Source of the DNA: Curtobacterium sp. VKM Ac-2922
GTDB taxonomy: Bacteria > Actinomycetota > Actinomycetes > Actinomycetales > Microbacteriaceae
Assembly: GCF_022815645.1 (NCBI RefSeq)
Contig: NZ_JALGRO010000007.1
Span: forward strand, 124,001-188,000
Reading direction: 5' to 3'
DNA length: 64,000 nt
Part shown: in pieces, positions 60,741-64,000 of the stretch
Layout: each line of letters begins with the position of its first letter
Position numbering within the stretch: position 1 is the first letter of the stretch
Notes under the pieces: generated by a model
Told to the model about the DNA's origin: nothing
Seen by the model: the letters and a program-made list of their open reading frames with translations, nothing else
The model's database searches: none
Program-made: the position numbers and the translations under genes

Positions 60741-61052
60741 ATGACCCTGTTGACGCCGTCCGTCGACGAGCGCACCGACGCCGACACGGACGAGCGCACC
60801 CGGCTGCGGCCCGACGTCCCGTGGGTGACGGTCGTGTGGGACGACCCGGTCAACCTGATGTCGTACGTCACGTACGTCTTCCAGAGCTACTTCGGGTTCC
60901 CCCGCGCGAAGGCCGAGCGGCTCATGCACCAGGTCGACGCCGAGGGCCGCGCGGTCGTCGCCACGGGCAACCGCGAGGCGATGGAACGACATGTGCAGGC
61001 CATGCACGGCTTCGGCCTGCAGGCGACCGTCGACCGGGCCCCCGAAGCATGA
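60741..61052 (+). CDS. clpS: ClpS adaptor of the ClpAP/ClpCP protease
   Basis: This 103-residue N-end-rule adaptor starts at ATG 60741. After a 25-residue flexible N-terminus, the core [22 protein letters not shown] carries the conserved DDP motif and helix, followed by [14 protein letters not shown] and the C-terminal [19 protein letters not shown]. It hands N-degron substrates to the Clp ATPase. It is divergent from glyA and precedes a DUF2017 gene, the usual actinobacterial neighbour. Confidence 0.95.
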   Translation: MTLLTPSVDERTDADTDERTRLRPDVPWVTVVWDDPVNLMSYVTYVFQSYFGFPRAKAERLMHQVDAEGRAVVATGNREAMERHVQAMHGFGLQATVDRAPEA

Positions 61053-61095
61053 CGAGCACACGTATGACGTGCGAACGCACGACCGGACACCGCGC

Positions 61096-61572
61096 ATGAT
61101 CCCGTTCGTCCGGCACCGCGACGGCGTCCACCTCGGCCTGGCCTCCGGCGAGCGCTCGCTGCTCACCAGCCTGGTCGACCAGCTGCGCGAGCTGCTCGAC
61201 GGCGACCTGGACTCCGACCCCGTCACGCTGCGGATGTTCCCGGACGCCTACCCCGGCGACCGGCAGGCGAGCGCCGAGTTCCGCCGGTACACCCGTGACG
61301 ACCTGCGGGACGCCAAGGCCGCGAACGCCGAGACCGTGCACGCCTGGCTGACCGGTGCGCGCGAGGGCGCGCTGACCCCGGCGGACGAGCAGTCCTGGCT
61401 GCGGTGCCTGACCGACCTGCGGCTGACGATCGCGGACCGGCTCGGCATCGTCGACGCCGACACCGAGGAAGCGACCCGTACCGCCGCCGACGGGGTCGGC
61501 CTGCGCGACGTCTACGACTGGCTCGGCTACGTGCAGGAACACCTGGTCACGACGATGACGAGCCACCGGTGA
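61096..61572 (+). CDS. DUF2017 protein, ClpS neighbour
   Basis: This 158-residue helical protein is read from ATG 61096. The conserved segments LRMFPDAYPGD, EFRRYTRDDLRDAKAAN and RDVYDWLGYVQEHLV match DUF2017. The biochemical role is unknown; fixed linkage to clpS suggests a part in adaptor or protease function (inference). The stop overlaps the next start in GTGA. Confidence 0.82.
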   Translation: MIPFVRHRDGVHLGLASGERSLLTSLVDQLRELLDGDLDSDPVTLRMFPDAYPGDRQASAEFRRYTRDDLRDAKAANAETVHAWLTGAREGALTPADEQSWLRCLTDLRLTIADRLGIVDADTEEATRTAADGVGLRDVYDWLGYVQEHLVTTMTSHR

Positions 61573-62498
61573 CCGTCACGGTCCGTGCGTCCACCCCGGA
61601 CGACCTGGAGGCCCTGCTCGCGTTCCGCACGTCGGACCCGGTCTCGTGGATCGGTCCGGACCGGTACCGGCAGGAGTCCGGCACGCGGAACTACCGCCCG
61701 GAGTGGTCGTTCCTGGCCGAACGCGACGGCCGGCCGGTCGGACGGGCCCTGTGGTGGGGCGGCCCGGACGCCGCGAAGCCGTCCACCCTGGACGACCTGA
61801 TCGTGGACGTGCCCGACGACGAGCGGGTGTCCGTCGCCGCGGGGTTGATCCGTGCCGGCGCCCAGGCCTTCGGCACGGTGCCCGAATGGGTGATCGACGT
61901 CGCGGTCGACTGGCACGACGACCCATTGGCCGTCGCCGCGGTCGCGTGGCGTGAACGGGCGGGCCGGGCCGCGGGGCTCGTCCGGACCACCGAACGGGTG
62001 AGCGTCGTGTGGGAGCCGGGGACGGGCCTCCCGACCGCACACCCGGACGGCGACCTGGTCTTCCGGACCGGCGACGACGACGAGTTCCTCGACCTGTTCG
62101 CGCGCGTCACCGTCGGATCGCTCGATGCCCACACCCGTGCCACGGTCGCCGAGCTCGGTGCGCACGGCACCGCGGCGGACGACCTCGAGTTCTACCGGAC
62201 CCTGCCGGGCCGACGCCAGGACTGGCGCATCGCCGAGGACGCCGACGGCCTGGTGGTCGGGTTCGTGTTGGCGACCCGCACCGCGTACGACGCCGCGATC
62301 AGCTACGTCGGCGTCCTGCCGCAGCACCGCGGCCGAGGCATCGTCGACGCACTGCTGGCCGAGGCGCTCCGCATCCACGCCGAGGCGGGCGAGCCGCGGG
62401 TGGTGGGGACGACGGACACCGACAACGTGCCGATGCGCCGGGCGTTCGAGCGGGCCGGCTTCACGGTGACGAAACGGCGGATCGTGCTCGAGGGCTGA
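61569..62498 (+). CDS. GNAT-family N-acetyltransferase
   Basis: This 309-residue protein starts at GTG 61569 in the GTGA overlap with DUF2017. It appears to have two GNAT-like halves. The C-terminal one (about 160-305) holds the acetyl-CoA loop GVLPQHRGRGIVDALLAEAL and TDTDNVPMRRAFERAGF. The N-terminal half is divergent. The substrate is unknown. Confidence 0.8.
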   Translation: MTVTVRASTPDDLEALLAFRTSDPVSWIGPDRYRQESGTRNYRPEWSFLAERDGRPVGRALWWGGPDAAKPSTLDDLIVDVPDDERVSVAAGLIRAGAQAFGTVPEWVIDVAVDWHDDPLAVAAVAWRERAGRAAGLVRTTERVSVVWEPGTGLPTAHPDGDLVFRTGDDDEFLDLFARVTVGSLDAHTRATVAELGAHGTAADDLEFYRTLPGRRQDWRIAEDADGLVVGFVLATRTAYDAAISYVGVLPQHRGRGIVDALLAEALRIHAEAGEPRVVGTTDTDNVPMRRAFERAGFTVTKRRIVLEG

Positions 62499-62537
62499 AC
62501 TCGGAAGGAAGCCTTGCAAGTTGGCCTGGTGAAGTAG

Positions 62538-62550
62538 TACCGTGACGGTA
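62538..62550. promoter_or_regulatory. Candidate MarR operator overlapping the marR start
   Basis: TACCGTGACGGTA is a perfect 13-bp palindrome whose last base is the A of the ATG start. TTGCAA at about 62514 could be a -35. The position predicts autorepression. Confidence 0.45.
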
Positions 62551-62969
62551 TGGAATCGCACGTCGACCTCGCCGGCGACCTGCTCACGCTGCACGGCCGG
62601 ATCCGACGGACCCTGCTGACGGGCAAGGCCGACCAGGTCACCGCCTCGCAGACCGCTGCACTCGGACGATTGCTGCGCCACGGCGAGTCCACCGTCGCCG
62701 AACTCGCGCGTGCCGAGGGCGTCCGGCCGCAGTCGATGGGCGCGACCGTGCAGGCGCTCGTCGACCTCGGGCTCGTCGGACGTCGACCCGACCCCGCCGA
62801 CGGCCGACGCACGCTGGTCCGCGCCACCGACGACGGTTCGCGTGCCCGCGAGGACGCGTGGACGACCCGCACGCACGTGCTGGCCGAGCGCCTCGCCGCG
62901 CTGCCCGATGCCGACCGCGACACCGTCGCCCGCGCCATCGCGATCCTCACCCCCCTGACCGAGTCCTGA
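62550..62969 (+). CDS. MarR-family transcription regulator
   Basis: This 139-residue winged-helix repressor is read from ATG 62550. It has the HTH at about 40-65 (ESTVAELARAEGVRPQSMGATVQALVDLG) and the wing with DPADGRRTLVRATD at about 78-92, both diagnostic. It lies just upstream of, and in the same frame as, an MFS exporter, the standard repressor-pump pair. A ligand is not predictable. Confidence 0.92.
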   Translation: MESHVDLAGDLLTLHGRIRRTLLTGKADQVTASQTAALGRLLRHGESTVAELARAEGVRPQSMGATVQALVDLGLVGRRPDPADGRRTLVRATDDGSRAREDAWTTRTHVLAERLAALPDADRDTVARAIAILTPLTES

Positions 62970-63011
62970 CGGCACCGGCGCCCGGCCACCACCTGCGGAA
63001 GAAGCCCCCTC

Positions 63012-64000
63012 ACGTCCACCTCCACGCGTCCCGTCCCCGTCGTCGCACCCGACACCGGCGGCAGCGGCTTCGGTCCGAAGCTGCTGATCCCGGTCCTGGT
63101 CGGCCCCCTGCTCAACCCGATCAACACCACGATGGTGTCGGTCGCCCTCGCGCCGATCTCACGCGACCTGGGGATCGGCGCCTCGCAGGCGATCTGGCTC
63201 GTGGCGGCGCTGTACCTGGCGAGCGCGATCGCCCAGCCGACGATGGGCAAGCTCGCCGACCGGTTCGGGCCGAAGAAGGTGTTCATGGCCGGGCTGGTGG
63301 TCGTCGGGATCGCCGGGGTCGTGCCCGAGGTGCTGACGGGCTTCGGCGGGGCGGTGTTCGCCCGCGTGCTCATCGGCATCGGCACCTCGTCGGCCTACCC
63401 CGCGGCGCTGACGACCCTGCGCCAGCACTCCCTGCGGATCGGCAAGCCCACCCCGCCGCTGGTGCTCGGCGCGCTGTCGATCACGTCGCTCGTGTCCGCC
63501 GCCGCGGGGCCGCCCCTGGGTGGAGCGCTCATCGCGGCGTTCGGCTGGCACGCGATCTTCCTGGTGAACGTCCCGCTGGCGGCGTTCGGCCTGGTCGTCG
63601 CCGGGCTCTGGCTGCCGTCCGACCGGCTCCGGCCCCGCAGCGACGCGGACGTCCCGGTCCTGACGGCGCTCGACCCGTTCGGCATGGCGCTCATGACCGG
63701 TACGGTGTCCGCGCTGCTGGTGTTCCTGCTCGACATCTCCGCCGGCCTGTGGTGGCTGCTCGGTGTCGCGGTCGTGCTGCTCGTCGCACTCGTGCTGTGG
63801 GAACTGCGCGCCACGAAGCCGTTCATCGACGTCCGGATGCTCGCGCGGAACGGGGCACTCAGCCGCACCTACGTCCGGCTGTTCCTGGTCTACATGCTCG
63901 CCTACACGATGACCTACGGTTTCTCGCAGTGGGTGCAGGACGTCGCCGGGTACTCCAGCGACCAGGCCGGGTACATCCAGCTCCCCGCGGCCGTCATCGC
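63012..64000 (+). CDS. MFS drug exporter, DHA2-like (3' end outside window, unusual start)
   Basis: About 330 codons are visible and run off the window end. Early membrane helices carry LNPINTTMVSVALAPISRDL (motif C/D1-like region of 14-helix DHA2 exporters), then QAIWLVAALYLASAIAQPTMGKLADRFGPKKVF, with motif A GKLADRFGPKK. No ATG, GTG or TTG lies in frame between the marR stop (TGA 62967-62969) and the first helix. The start given is ACG 63012, which has GGAAG 10 bases upstream; CTG 63081 is another option. The function is probably drug or metabolite efflux under the adjacent MarR. Confidence 0.85.

Overview
The window is high-GC DNA with frequent GTG/TTG starts, TANNNT -10 boxes, carD, mycothiol synthase, GlnR and SenX3-RegX3. 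This points to a Gram-positive actinobacterium. Gene order and repeated GGAGGCCCGGTG-type terminator hairpins suggest Microbacteriaceae, most likely Curtobacterium (inference, not proven).

Layout. 0-2.5 kb: the end of an importer ATPase and a DUF4032 protein. 2.8-7.0 kb: a conserved leftward cluster carD-ispDF-cysS-rlmB. 7.2-13.9 kb: a lipoprotein, senX3-regX3 divergent from phoU, a small ATPase, a secreted repeat protein, gpmA and a methyltransferase. 14.0-17.7 kb: ygfZ, a nitrobindin-like protein, two small membrane proteins, then glnR-mshD. 17.8-39.0 kb: an accessory block that looks like a type VII secretion locus. It contains a membrane Ser/Thr kinase, an FHA-containing EssC/EccC-like ATPase, an anchored periplasmic-binding-fold protein, a coiled-coil lipoprotein, a WXG100 protein and a 1778-residue Rhs toxin. 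An AT-richer tail of intact, truncated and frameshifted toxin/immunity cassettes follows the Rhs gene (about 29.9-33.3 kb). 39.2-46.6 kb: ppk-mutT1 and pstSCAB. 46.9-49.5 kb: rskA-sigK, a candidate structured RNA and a conserved hypothetical. 49.6-53.5 kb: tRNA-Lys followed by an AT-richer single-gene insert encoding a large NACHT/leucine-rich-repeat NTPase, a bacterial NLR-like defence candidate. 54.0-58.1 kb: galactose genes galM-deoR and galT-galK. 58.3-60.7 kb: glyA-folD behind a ZTP-type riboswitch. 60.7-64 kb: clpS, DUF2017, an acetyltransferase, a MarR regulator and an MFS transporter cut by the window end.

Connections. Phosphate is a recurring theme: SenX3-RegX3, PhoU, Ppk, MutT1 and PstSCAB. 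Eleven-base-phased GTTCACC units lie in front of both phoU/senX3 and pstS. The two accessory blocks (secretion/Rhs and NACHT) contrast in base composition with the housekeeping genes and hold the least-described biology. All functions are read from sequence motifs and gene order; no database search was run.
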